Below are positions 1-12,800 of a DNA stretch of 64,000 nt, one piece after another; the stretch's first letter is position 1, and each line of letters begins with the position of its first letter. The position numbers and the translations under genes are program-made. Under the pieces are notes generated by a model. The model worked only from the letters and a program-made list of their open reading frames with translations, was not told the DNA's origin and searched no databases. Origin of the DNA: Clarkia xantiana subsp. parviflora (taxonomy: Eukaryota; Streptophyta; Magnoliopsida; Myrtales; Onagraceae); NCBI GenBank assembly GCA_036873135.1, contig JAPTYO010000007.1, positions 7,670,763-7,734,762 of the forward strand. The letters are read 5' to 3'.

Positions 1-337
1 TTGAAGGCTATAACTAACAGGAATTATACACTTTCCCTTAAATTCCCTCTTAACTTTTATACTACATATATGTTATTAATATAAGTTCTCACAAATCACT
101 TATAAATTCATTCCTAGCAATGGACTGCACTGTGTTCTTAATCCTTGGAGATATAAAAGCAATACGGACCAATAAATCTAGCGAGTCTGGAAGAAGTTAG
201 ACCTTATCCCAGCTTAAAATGAATTAGACTTCAAGGGTTTGGATTATTAGATAAAACAATGACCAGAAAAATATTACTGATTCCTAAGAAACTACACAAT
301 TTGTACTGGTAGTGGAGAATAATTAGTATTGATGTAC

Positions 338-2400
338 CTGGAAAGCACGCGATGAAGTCGGATTTTGAATGCCCCCACTAGGGATGCTTCCATATATGAC
401 AGCCTGCCTGTTAGTATCTTTGGACCCTTCATTCACGGAATTTCCATGGTTTAATGGCTTTGAAGAGTTCCTAACATAGTTTCCCACTGGAGAAGTGAAA
501 TTATTCTTTAAATTTCTGCCATCAGATCTACTTATACTAGGACCTCCAACTCCAATGTTTAAGAAAGTCTCCGGAGAAGTGAGATCTGGTTGAACAAGAA
601 CAGGAATATATGCAGGAGAAGAGACAGAATTTTGGTATGAAGGAACAGTATAATACTGCTGTGCCCCAGCAAATGGACCATCAATTCCCATCATAGCACC
701 AGGAATGTAAGGGTTGTATGGATTATATGGAGATTCGGCATAACCATAGCTAGGTGTATAATATACATATGGAAAACTTTCCGACTGAACACCCTGTAGC
801 ACAAATACGAGCAAAATTGCTTCATTAGATTGAGATTGAGATAATATTATGATGAACACATATTAATATGTGTAAAGAGAGATGATTACCGTGAACTGGA
901 TGTCTGGACCATCTACACCAAAAACCTTATGGTGGTCCTCCCAATCAGTGGGTGATCCAAATCCTAAACAAACAGCATAATGATGGTCTTCGTATTAGAA
1001 ACATAGATCTCAATAGTACTTAAGTACCACTATTTTTATTTCAGCATTTTACTTGCCACATAAAAACAGATTCTTACCTGTACAGTAATAACCATAGTTA
1101 GTGGCTGCTGGATAATACAAGCCTGGATCAATGAGAAACTCGGGGGCTCCCTCGGTATACATGTTTTCAACTTGCTCAAAATGTGGATTTGCAATTAGTT
1201 GGTTTGATTCTGTACCTTGAAGCTAAAAACAAGAAAAGAGGTCAGGAAATATGAAAGTTTAAGAGACTTAATCCATCAATCGATGGACATTCTGAAATAA
1301 CCTAATGGAGCATACCAAGTAAGTTTGTCCATTCCCATATTCACTTATATTGTGCATAGCCATTCCAGGAACAGCCACCTCTGGATAATTTTAACAATAG
1401 CATCATTTAATCAGGGGAAAAAGCTATAGCAAGAACCAAATGGAAAATATTATTTTATCAAGCAACAAGAAAAGAGTTTGATACATTAATTGGGTAAGAA
1501 AATTATGCATCTCTTTGATCTCAAGAACATTGAAGATATGTGAGTAAATAAAAAAACATAAGGAAAGTCATCACAATGTTGATCTTGAGCCAGGTAAACT
1601 AAAACCTTGACTGTTTGGTTTAGAAAAGTAAGGCCTTCAATAACCCTAACCCAATTTACCACATATGCAGTTGCATAGTGTCGAGAAGTAAATGGGGTAT
1701 AGTAAAGCTGTGGTCTACACTCTACATGAAGTATAGAATACTATCAAACACACGACTAATCTACAACTTGTAGAATAACTTCCCTCAAGGTAATAGATCA
1801 GTTTTAGAATAAGTAAGTTTAACCAAATGAATATCAGAAAGAACACAGCATGCTTAAACAGTATTTGACTCATGATGTTGACCAATTTTGACACCCAAAA
1901 ACAACATGCTGAAAATTTACATGAAGAATTAGACATCAAGAACATGAATCCTAATTGACTTTATAGAATTACTTTGAGCATGCCATAACTACATAGTTAT
2001 ATACAGACGGAAAGCTAGCTGCATGACTACAGCTCTACCCACATCCCCACCAGGATAATAACACCAGAGGATACAGCAAATTAAATCTAGAATCCAAGTA
2101 ATCTTATCTAACGGAAAGGGGAAAACAGATCCCGCCACCAGAGAAACGATAAACCCTAATTACACAACGACGAAACGAAGAAACCCAGAGGACAAAGAAG
2201 ATAACTGGAGAAGGGAGATTACCAGGAATATAGAGGGCAGAATCAAGCCATAAGCGACCCTGAGAGCTCGCGGGGAACAATAACGGAGAAAGAAGAGGGG
2301 TAATTCTGTAGCATTTCGTACAAAATTTACCCGCCTAAAGAACCCTAATAAATCTCGGGAATACGCATTACGGAGGGTAGAGAGAGAGAGTAAGAAGAGA
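338..2400 (-). CDS. YTH-domain m6A reader, ECT family (5' part, cut by window edge)
   Basis: Five exons are visible: a 5' non-coding exon (about 2400-2223) and coding exons 1380-1316, 1222-1078, 963-890 and 793-338. Translation starts at the ATG at 1363. The exons join in one frame and give 241 residues, with phases and GT/AG borders consistent throughout. The product has the Tyr/Pro/Gly-rich N-terminal half of plant EVOLUTIONARILY CONSERVED C-TERMINAL REGION proteins, with runs such as DWEDHHKVFGVDGPDIQFTG and SPYNPYNPYIPGAM. In this family the N-terminal half is disordered and aromatic-rich, and a C-terminal YTH domain binds N6-methyladenosine in mRNA in the cytoplasm. The YTH domain lies beyond position 1; positions 1-337 are intron. 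The non-coding first intron (2222-1381) is long, and the first exon is rich in CT on the coding strand. The family call is firm; the paralogue (ECT2/3/4-like) is not decided. Confidence 0.88.
2243..2314 (-). other. Upstream ORF in the ECT 5' leader
   Basis: Within the first, non-coding exon of the ECT gene an ATG at 2314 opens a 23-codon frame ending in TGA at 2243-2245. A second ATG in the same frame lies two codons before the stop. It is not in frame with the main start in exon 2. Whether it lies in the mRNA depends on the unmapped transcription start, probably near 2400. Confidence 0.35.
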
Positions 2401-2414
2401 AGAGAGAGAAGTTG

Positions 2415-3249
2415 AAAAGAGTTTTGTGGTGACTGGTGAGCTGTTTTATTTTTTGGGAGGGGAGAATATTTGGGGAGAGGAGGTGTTATTTATACGTGCA
2501 ATTCGATTCGCAGAGAAAACCGAAAATACCCCTCAAATTCTGCGAAAACATCTCTTTTGCCACTTGGTACATGAGAACCGGCCGAAGGAATACTTGGGGG
2601 AGGGGTCACGGACTCACGGATCTTATCAGAGAGTAACGACTTATTTAATTAATATAATTGATATTCCACAATAATACTTCCTTCTGAAATCATATAAATA
2701 TAAAATATTAGCTTTTTTTTTGCCATAATATTCTTAATTGATATTGATGGCTTTACAAATTTAAATATAAAATATTAGTTTTTTTTTTTGCCATGATAAA
2801 ATATTAGTTATTGATAAAAAAAAAAAGTTTGTCCTCAAATCTTAGACTATATGTAAAATAAATAAACTATCTATATAAATAAATAAAAAATTAACTAATT
2901 TTTTTTATTTAAATGACAAAAATAAATTATTTAATTGTGAAGTTTCTAATAGCACACCTAAGCGGATCATCATTTCAAGAATAACACAAATTAATTAAAA
3001 ATAGAAAACCACACATTTGAGCAAATATTAAACATATTACATAAAGCTATTACATTAAAAACTATAACAATACAAATTTAAAACCCCAAGATATATAATT
3101 TAAATAAAATTTATAGTTATAAAAACTATAAAAATTATATATTTTTTACTTCAATTCTTTAGAGTTAGCATCTAGTATACATTATTTTAAAATATGTATA
3201 AATATATTTATTTACTTCATCTTTTATAATTTTGATTTTTAATTAATTA
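2415..3249. other. Intergenic: ECT promoter side, AT-rich
   Basis: No gene seen. The part nearest the ECT gene (2370-2412) is a GA-rich tract on the + strand. The rest is strongly AT-rich, with two near-copies of a short segment around 2705-2735 and 2765-2800 (each reading about AATATAAAATATTAG and then a T-run). Confidence 0.6.
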
Positions 3250-3854
3250 AAGGGTTAATAGGTCTTTTGGTCCATGATATTTGACCATTTTTGGGTTTTG
3301 GTCTATGATGTTTATTTTTTTTCCTAGTTTTGGTACCATATGTTTGCAGATTTTTTCTAATTTTGGTCCGACTGTTACATTCCGTCCATTTTTTGACATG
3401 TACAAGTCACGTGATCCACCCTAAACTTTCAATTTAGTACCTCTAATACTTTCTTAACTTTTTTTTTTGTTCAATTTAGTCCCGAAGTTTCAAAATTGAC
3501 CCCAATTTGTTCAATTTAGTCCCTCTAATACTTTCCTAACCTTTTTTTGTGTTCAATTTAGTCCCGAAGTTTCAAAAATTCAATTGGACCTATTGTCCAA
3601 TTGGGGTCAATTTTGAAACTTCTGGACTAAATTGAACAAAAAAAAAAGGTTAAGAAAGTATTAGAGGTACTAAATTTAAAGTTTAGGGTGGATCACGTGA
3701 CTTGAACATGTCAAAAAAATGAACGGAATGTAACAGTTATACCAAAACTAAAAAAATCTGCAAACATATGATACCAAAACTAGGTAAAAAAAACGTCGCT
3801 GACCAAAACTAAAAAATTGTCAAACATTATGGACCAAAAGACCTGTTAACCCTT
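3250..3854. mobile_element. Long inverted-repeat (foldback/MULE-like) element
   Basis: The left part, beginning AAGGGTTAATAGGTCTTTTG, returns as its reverse complement at the right end (…GACCAAAAGACCTGTTAACCC). The arms stay alignable for about 250 bp each and include shared stretches such as GGATCACGTGACTTG and GAACGGAATGTAACAG. The centre holds a short internal repeat of about 70 bp (TTCAATTTAGTCCC). No coding capacity. A clean target-site duplication could not be recognised. This type of long terminal repeat, with 'TTTTGGTCC…' text, is common in plants and usually attributed to non-autonomous Mutator-like elements. Confidence 0.75.
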
Positions 3855-4137
3855 AATACCCTTAATTAAATAGATAGAACTAAATATAGAATGCAAATTA
3901 GAACGCTTACAATCCACCACATAGCAAAGCATCGTTTTGGAAGCCCAAGGCCCAAGCCATAAATTATAGCCAATAAATAATATTATATCCATGGTCATAA
4001 TAATCTTTACTGCACAAAGCCCCTGACTTAAAATTTAAAATTAAAAGAAAAAAAAACAACTCTACCTACTTAATAATACAAAACTAAGTACAAATCTTCA
4101 ATTTTTCCTCCTGTACTAAACACAACAAACCCATCCA

Positions 4138-7100
4138 TCAGGGAAGCAAGGCAGGCAACAAATTACCTGCTATTTTGCATGACTTCTTATTGTGGCCAAG
4201 CCCCTTGCAATTGCTACACTGCAATTGACGCTTACCAAAATATAACAACTCACCCGCCTTTATCGAGGGCCGCCCTGGCGGTCGCTTTGTTAATGGAGGA
4301 GGACTTACAATAATCGCCATCTCAAGTCTTGCTACTTCTTCTTCGTTTATACTAGGAACAGGATTTATCGACTCGCCATAAGTATATCTGTAATACTCTG
4401 TTGAGAAAAACCTCAAGCAGAAGTCGTAAATGCTTTTGTCGATTCGTTCAATGACAGCAATGGCATGGCAGCAAGGCAGACCTGTGATTCTCCACGTCTT
4501 GCAGCTGCACGTCCAGTTTTCTAAATCCACCACTTCGATAGTTTCACCACCGTGGACCTCGAATGTGCTTCCTAAGGAGAGCTGCACATGAAGTGATTGT
4601 GCCAGTTGAGCTTCTTTTTGGAGCTTCTCCTCTTTTGAGGGAGTCAGCTTTGTCAACCAATTTGCTGAGTTTACTCTTCTTGTGTAGATTGCCTCCATTA
4701 TCTTACCTCTCAACACTTCAATGAACTGTGTAATTGGCAGTTCTTGTGCTTCCACTACCCAACTGAAGAATTCTTGACCAAAACTCGATGACATGTGATT
4801 ATACCTGCAAAAAGTTACAATCTTGAATGAACAATTCAATTAGAGAGAAGTAGATATTTAGTGAGCCTGATGATATAGGCTGAGTTTATATGTAACAACC
4901 ACAGCATATCAAATCCTCTCCACAAACTCAAGTTCAGTAAGTGAATTCTCCAACATTAGTTGGAAAAGTGAAAAGCTTGCTCTATTGTGGTTAGGGAAAA
5001 GAATGTGTTTGGTTCAGATAATCAAGATCATGGTAAGATTATCCGGCTACGTTTCATACTCAATGACACTCTATTCCACTGTAATGAGTGGATCAGAAGA
5101 AATACCTGGCTCCACTGAACAAGGCATTTGCCCAGCTTTCTGGCCCGCTGTGCATGACCCAATCGAAAGCCTCGGGAGCAACACCCCTTATGCTACGTGC
5201 TGCGCTATGGAACGCCTCAATTCGAGTAGCATGAGCTGCAGTATTGAGATCATTAATCATAAAGCGTCTAGCATCGTGAGACAATGGTGTCTTTAGATCC
5301 TTATTGAGTTTCTCAGCAAGGTTGCGCAGACAGTATGCATGGAACCCATCCGGAAATACCTCAGCTATTGATTTCTTCAACCCGTTCTCGAAATCTGCAA
5401 CAAATGTTATCGCCTGCTGAGTGCTGTGAGACAAAGCATACTTCAGCTCTAGCAAAAACCAGTGCCAATTGTCGTCTGTTAGAGCATCGACCACAGCAAA
5501 TGCTACAGGGAAGATACCATCATCCCCATCAGCAGATACTGCGGTCAGTAGCACTCCCTGGTACTTTGAAAGAAGAGGGATACTATCAAGGAAGAGAAGA
5601 GGGCGGCATCCTTGCTGGAACCCAGATATGCAAGCGTGAAAAGCCACAAAGAGGCGATGGAAGCTCGAATCGTCCTTGGTGATAATGGCTGCATAACTCC
5701 CGGGGTTGGTCTCTCTAATCTTCTCACATAGATATGGCAAAAGCTTATATGCTTCTTTATGGGATCCCTGAAGCTGCTCCTTCACGATCTTCTTTGCACG
5801 TCTGGCTTGACAAATGTTCAGATGAATCCCGTACTCCCTCATGATTTCTTCAGCTATTTCTTTTGCCTTGTAGTTTGGTGATGCCTTCAACTTTTCTTTC
5901 ACTATGCTTCCCACCCAACCCCTCGTTGCCTGATACCTTCCTTTCACAGGAGTGCCATCACACGTATGAGTTGGATTCATTTTCTTGATTGCAATCAATT
6001 GTGTGGTCGACAATCTCGATGCATATACCCTCCATGAACAACCTTGAGACCTGCACTTCGCACTGACACGATGGCTATCATTCTTCTTGAACCAATATGC
6101 GAAGCCACGTGCTATAGAGAATTTATGCAGGGCCTCCTTGAACTCACTAAAGTTGTAAAATCTCTGACCAACACCAGTTATTGTGCTTTCCCACTGAATG
6201 GCAGATGTATTTTCGATACTGGTAGTTGGGGGTATACTGCTCAGGGGAGGTTCATTGTGTACCTCCTCCATCGGTTCATCTACTACACCATTTGCAGCTT
6301 CTGCTAATGAAGGAGGCACTGCATCTGAAGGAGGTACAGCGTCTGAAGGAGGAGCTACTGTTGCTGAAAGTGGAGCTAATGATGGATCTGCTTCCAAAGG
6401 AGCTGCTGCTGAGGGAGCTGCTACTGAAACTGCTTTTTTAGTCAACCTACATGATCAAAGCTTAGGAAATCTGTTCATATTTCTAGCATTCTGCGTCTAT
6501 TATGTTTCGTACAATGCTGGTCCATGAACAAACTAGTGTTTCTCATATTTAACGGGGACAAAGTGGACTTTGTAAATGCATGTGTGCTTAAAGGCAGATA
6601 TTTGCAGGTCAGTGGGTTCCCTTCATGATGATTACACCCCAAAGAATGACAACCTGCAAGTTTCTCATGCTCTTAACCAAGTCGAACTTTCTAATATAAT
6701 CACTATCTATATGTACCACACTACCTATTATAATCACTTTCAAGTTTCAATTCATGTCACACTTCCTTGAAATGGGGTACATCCACCCAGACAAATCTCA
6801 TGCTTTAAACACTGATCAGACTCATTTTCAACTTGAGTGGTCACTTTACGAGGTTGCAGTGGCATGTCAAATTGCTTTAATTTCTTCAAAATTAACTATT
6901 AATTAACTAATATATAAATAGATTAGAGCTCAGCTGCAACACCCAAGAATCAAGAAACGAGGAGAGTTGATAGTAGGTACGTACCTAGCAGCAGGCTTCT
7001 TTATGCCATTCCGAGCAGGTGGATCTTCTAAAGATATGAACACATCCACGGAACCCGAATCACCAACAAAACGCACCATTCTCTGCAAATCTCTATCCTT

Positions 7101-7691
7101 AGAGACAGTGATGAGAGTCTTCTTGTTACTTGGAAGTAGGTACTTTATTATTATCCTACTAGCATTGTAACTGAATATATCGGCTAGTTCTTTCTTAAAA
7201 CTATACAACTTTGTGTTCTCATCAATGTCTACCGCGTAAGCATCACCACCACTGTAAGTCAATGAACCATCTTGGTCGTTCACAAACTCTCCCCCTGATT
7301 GACATATAGCAATAATCTTCTTCGTCTCCATGACCTAAATCAGAGAAGCAAACCAAGAGATTGTAAAGACTCAAACAGAAATAACAATGGCAACATTTTA
7401 CACCACCACAGGCCAATTATACAAGAATCTAAAGAAAATTCAGCTACTCAACCTTAAACCTTACAAGCCAAAACCGTAAATCAAGCATAGAACACTTGAG
7501 ATTACACCGTATTCACACCAAAAAAAAAAAAAATCAAAGAAACAGAGAATACAAATCATAATCTAACAGCGAGGAGCAAAATTAGCATTCCTATAGATTG
7601 AAGACGTAGAATAGCAAGCCATCATAGTGTCAAAAAACCCTAACTCCAAAATACCAGGTCAATTAGGGATTGTCAAGGAAAGGTCCTTACC
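4138..7691 (-). CDS. MUSTANG-like domesticated MULE transposase with PB1 domain
   Basis: Three coding exons (7334-6985 with ATG at 7331, 6446-5106, 4804-4138) join in frame into 784 residues; a non-coding first exon ends at 7691. Domain order: PB1 (about residues 1-105), Ala/Pro-rich linker, MuDR N-terminal DNA-binding region (about 205-280, with CRSQGCSWRV and HTCDG), MULE DDE-type transposase core (about 390-560, with FLDSIPLLSKYQG and FVADFENG), SWIM zinc finger (CSCKTWRITGLPCCH, about 660) and a CCHC knuckle (CSNCKGLGHNKKSC, about 760-771). This is the layout of the plant MUSTANG (MUG) genes, MULE transposases recruited as host genes and linked in Arabidopsis to growth and reproduction. 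The frame is intact, introns are present and I see no terminal inverted repeats around it, which favours a host gene over a live transposon. The PB1 domain points to the PB1-bearing MUG branch; the exact orthologue is uncertain. Confidence 0.88.
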
Positions 7692-7839
7692 TTGATTGTG
7701 CCAGTGTAGCTCGATCACTTATCGTTCTCCACCCAATATCTCTGCTGCTTCCTCAGTAGAATCCCAGACCCAGAGAAACAACACCTTTGAACGGACAACG
7801 GAGTCATGTAACTCATGTTCAACAAAGCATAGGGTATTA

Positions 7840-8777
7840 GTTTATGGTACATGCACGTACATTATTACCGCTGTAAACCCGCATTTATATCCGTCGATTT
7901 GCTTACCTTGGAATAGTGCTCGACTAGAACTAGTTATGTTGGATTTTAGATGTGCTCGATTATAGTATGTGTTAATTATAAATTGCTAAAGCAACTTTTA
8001 TAAATGTCCATTTTGCTAGTGAAATTATTTTAAAAAAAATTAATAACTGGACTTTTTATACTGTCCAAAAAATTAATTTTATCTATTTTTTCATTAATCT
8101 TAGATGGAAAATACGTTTAAAAATTTATTAAAATAGCTTACTGTAATTACATGATATTTTATATAAAATTAAAATTAAAAATTTTAAATAATAAATGTTA
8201 AAATATATATATAAAAGAAACAATTTATAACTAAAAAAACAAATACATTAGAATATTTTAAAAAATCTATAAAATGTTATCTTTTAAAAATTAATTAATT
8301 TAATTTTTTGAACTTTAAGAATTAACTATTTAACTTATTTTTTTAATGATATATATATATTATTTTAAAATTTTATTCGACATTTTTATTTTCTTATGCA
8401 TAAAAGTTTAGGGTAATTTTGAATAATAGTAGAACTTATGGTATTTTTAGTTATTTTGGAAAAAATATCCGGTCCATAATTAACTGCAAAATTGACGGTG
8501 TTAGCAAACTGCATGTTCGCAAATAAAAATTTACTAAAAAAAATTCGGCTAGTAAATTGTACATTCACATAAAGTTCAGCTAGCAATTTGATAATTAACA
8601 TTTAAGATACATAATCGATACTTAACTTATTTAATATTTGGATGAATGAAATTTATATAATAAGTAACTTATAGAGTGACTAGAATACTTAAATATATAT
8701 TCATTTCTTTATTATTATTATTATTAAGGGTAATGATATTTTTTATCATTATTCACTATATATTGAATCATACCTTT
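7840..8777. other. Intergenic, AT-rich
   Basis: Between the MUG 5' end and the hAT element. I see no convincing gene; the sequence is very AT-rich with poly-A/T runs and an ATT trinucleotide tract near 8709-8727. Confidence 0.5.
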
Positions 8778-8785
8778 GTTTAGAC

Positions 8786-9336
8786 TAGGGGTGGCAATTC
8801 GTGCTATCGTGCGTATCAGTGATCGTGTCGTGCTAAACTTGTTGAACACGAACACGCACGATAAGCTTATCGTGCCACATTTTACAAACACGAACACGAC
8901 ACGGATATTTTCGTGCGTGTTCGTGTCGTGCTATCGTGTTGTGAATGATATCCAGCTGTATATCTATATATGAGATCTTTGAGCAAAAATCAAGTTAATG
9001 AACTTCATATATATAAAAAACCATGAATTAATATGTTACTATTCATAAGTTAGTAATATAGAGTTTACAAACACTAAATATTAAACCACTGATTGGAGGT
9101 AATAGATAAGATTTGCTCAAAGAATACTTAAGATTTTGTCTTACTAGCACAATTTTATCGTGCTATCGTGCGTGTCGTGTTATGATACCCAAACACAAAC
9201 ACGGCACGGAAATTATGTCGTGTTAATCGTGTTCGTGCTATCGTGTTATCGTTCTGCCATATGCTAGCACGAACACAGTTTTTTTCGTACGTGTTCGTGT
9301 CGTGCTATCGTGCCGTGTCACAAATTGCCAGCCCTA
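8786..9336. mobile_element. hAT-type MITE, 551 bp, 8-bp TSD
   Basis: The element begins TAGGGGTGGCAATTCGTG; its right end read on the other strand is TAGGGCTGGCAATTTGTG. It is flanked by an exact 8-bp duplication GTTTAGAC (8778-8785 and 9337-9344), diagnostic of hAT elements. Both subterminal regions are packed with the motif CGTGTTCGTGTCGTGCTATC on both strands, probably transposase-binding repeats. No coding capacity. Fragments of the same family occur at 43516 and 62766. Confidence 0.93.
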
Positions 9337-9344
9337 GTTTAGAC

Positions 9345-9813
9345 CATATTTATTTAATACAGCATTTTGTTACAACCTTGTTCAATTCAACTCATCCATT
9401 CAAGAAGATAAAGTAGAAATATTATAATACAGAGCATATTATAGATATAATAATAATACACTTACTGTCTTGACTGATTGATACAAACTAAAACACACAA
9501 TAATGCATTCGCCTTGGCTCTTACTCTTCTTCATTTATAGACTAAACTAGAAAACTAATAAATTCCCTCCCAAAGAGCAAGAAAGTCTTACAACAATAGA
9601 ATCATCATCTAAGAATGCCTTCCCACATATCAACTCATTTCTAGACTAAACTAGACAAACTAATAAATTTCCTCCCAAACAGCAATAGAATCATCATCTA
9701 AGAATCTCAACAGTAACACAAATTCTGCAGATTCATATTGTATTTGCTGCTGCTATTCAGTGCAGCTGATTAGATCATTGATAATGATGATGATGATATT
9801 CTATAACCGGCAT
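9345..9813. other. 3' flank of the 5'-nucleotidase gene
   Basis: Probably contains the 3' UTR and downstream DNA of the minus-strand 5'-nucleotidase gene. A short direct repeat is present: TTCTAGACTAAACTAGA-like text near 9537 recurs near 9640, followed by similar sequence. No other gene seen. Confidence 0.5.
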
Positions 9814-12800
9814 CTAGTTATCGGCTTCGGACCCATCAAACTGCCATTGGTATTCAGAGCATGAATCATGAGCAAGCGTCTGCATCAATCAATCAAATAT
9901 CCAGAATAAGCAACGAATCAATGACCGACTACTCTCAGTATCATGAAAATGAGTCTAAATACAATACCTGTTCTTGAGACCGGAAATACATGAACGGTGT
10001 ATAATGCAAGAAATTGGAAACCCGGGAAGTGTATATATCCGCATACCTACCATTATCATTATTATTTTCAAGTATAAGTAAATTTAAGGACTACTCCAAC
10101 TTGAAAAAATGGTGGAAACGATACATACTTCTCGATTTGTCGCATCAAGTGGCTTTTATCCCATAAACCCGCCCTGGAGAGAAAGCCCCACCTCGTATTG
10201 AAAAACTCGCCATCTGCTTCTAACAGCGGTGCAATTTTCTGGTCCAGTCTATGCATAACGATCAGCAACTTCTGCATGCTTTCTGTCAAGTCTTCATTAT
10301 CCATGTTAGTGGCAGCTAATGTCTGCAAATTACAATCAATGGAGAAGAATTTGAAAAGATGATCAATCCAGTGGAGGCTCAAGGTAGCGTTTGGCTGACG
10401 CTTACTTGTGCAGGACGGCTTTTGGTTCGCCTTTGTGAGGCAAGTCGGAGTTGGTTGAAGAGATCTCCAACCACTTCCTTTTGGTTTATCAAATCTACTA
10501 GTGTTGCTCTTTGTCGCCGACTGTGAATTAAAGCTTCATACTATAACAAAAAACACAAAAGTAAAACTTCCAGATAGATATATCGTTCCCCACAGAGACG
10601 AAGCTAGAACTTCTGTTCAGGGGTAAGAATTGAGTTAGGCGCAATAACTAGTATGAGCAAATGTAAGAATTTGAAGGGTCAAACTGACAAAATTACAAAT
10701 TTCTGGGTAAAAATTGCACAACCAAAATATAACAAAGCTTTTAGCCAGAACTATGGGTCATTTCTCACTTTTCCATGTTTTGTGTAGTTTTTCGAATAAT
10801 CTCCCATACATCCATTTTTCTAAAGTTATTTGATCAATAAAAGAGACCTTGTAAACCTTGTTCAATCCCGAACCCCAATCGGACACGGGTACAGTTGAAT
10901 TAAATCTCCAACTTTCAGGATCTATTTAGTTGATCAAATAACTTGACAATCAAGTTTAAAGTAGGTTAGTCATGCATGTTTGAAGGAAACTAGGGTCAAG
11001 TTGTAGATTATGCGGGGAAAAACTAAAAACACCAACTTTAAGGGGAAATAAAAGTCATACCTCGTCCTCCAACTCTCGACATATTAAAGCCGTTCGCCAA
11101 CGTAGATGTACTTTAGATTGGCTGACATCAGTGTATATATGGTCCCCTACATATAGTATCTCATCCCCGTGTATTTTGAGAGAGCTCTCGATCATTTGAG
11201 CACTTCCCCCCGAATATACACCCCCTATCAATAGTGCATATTCAAGGCATCAAGTTATTTTGCATACGCAATAGAAGTGAAATTTACAAATTCCAGAAAC
11301 AGACATACTAGCTGAAGAAAAAAGAGAATTTTATGTTACGGATCAAGAGTTTGTTTACCTGTTCGAGCCTGGAAGCATGGTTTCATTAGACCTTCACCTG
11401 TCACAACCTCATATAATGGATGAGACATCTGAAAAAACTCGGGCTTCCTTGCCGACACAATTACCTACACCAAGACTTCAGTCTATCAAGAGAAGGAAAC
11501 TTAGCACAATTCACTTCTCCTAATAAATATCTTTTCGGCAGTTCAAAAGATTCATTTTCTTTCTATAGTTTCGTCTAAGTTATAGTACGGCAATATCGGT
11601 AAATATAATGAATAGTGCAGTGGTAAGTGTGGCAATACAGGGAAGTAGAGAAGAGGGTTCTACTTACAATTTCAAATAGTTCTCGCCAATCCATATCATT
11701 TGGAAGGTATCTGTTAAAGGAATGCTTCATCATTTTGTCGGTATAATGATAATCTGAGTTGGTGATTAGCAGAAGTTTTTTACCCGCCTGATACAAGCAT
11801 TATATTTCCCCAAGTTAACTATTAAATTGCAACTACTACTACATAATCTAGATAAATTTTAGACAGTTACCTCCTTTTGATCTAATAGTGCTAAAGGCAA
11901 TTCTGGATCGGGCTCCACAAAGAGTTCAGGCTTACACATAATCTCGCTCTGCACATATAAAGCTTAATGTTAGTAGTTTCTTCATTTCATAATAGCAGTT
12001 TAATATCAGAACCAGACATTACAGGAGTATCACCTTAAGTTGCCCTTCTACATGTGCTCTAAACAGGGCCTTTCCAACTGCCTGAGAAAACGAGTTAATT
12101 GGTTATAGAAGAGAAATACATAAACATTGGTGCATTGTGGAAGGTTCGGGGAGAGTAATGCCTTGTAAAGCCCTTTATAATCAAGTGGACCGACTGCTGC
12201 TGCTACTGAGCCATCATCTAATCTGTCAACCATCTGAGAGGACTCGAAAAGCATTAATAAAGTATCAGTTCATTAATAAAAGTTAAAATAAATGGAACGG
12301 TGTGCATATTTGAATCAAGGTTGTTAGGATCCTGATCTGGATATTAAGATCTTACAATTCGAGTTAAGTTAAACTATTTGGATCCTAGTTTTAAGATCTT
12401 ACAATTCTACGATACCAATTTTGTAAAACAATCCTGGTTAGGATCGAGATCCTAACAACCGTGTTTAGAATCCAAATCAATGAGGCAAAAGCAGAAAGCC
12501 CAACTCCAACAAATGAGCAATGGTAAACTGTTCGGATTGATTATAAACAAGGGTTACCTGCATAAAGGCCACAGCTTCAGAGACAGAAAAGAGTGTATTG
12601 AGAAACTCCCATCGGGTTTCCTTGCGCAAATCCACCAGTTCCCTACCATATATCTCACTGAGCACATCAACAGTAGAGGATAAGGCATGAGAACCCAGTT
12701 CTAATAGAGTATTCTTTCTACAATGCATGAGAAACACGCACCTTACAGCTCGATTAGATAACATTTCTGTACCATGCATGGCTCTTTTTACATAACCAAA

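Noticed and set aside
5335..6527. Plus-strand frames of 60-115 codons across the MUG gene
   Set aside because: Shadows of the MUG coding exons; no domain text.
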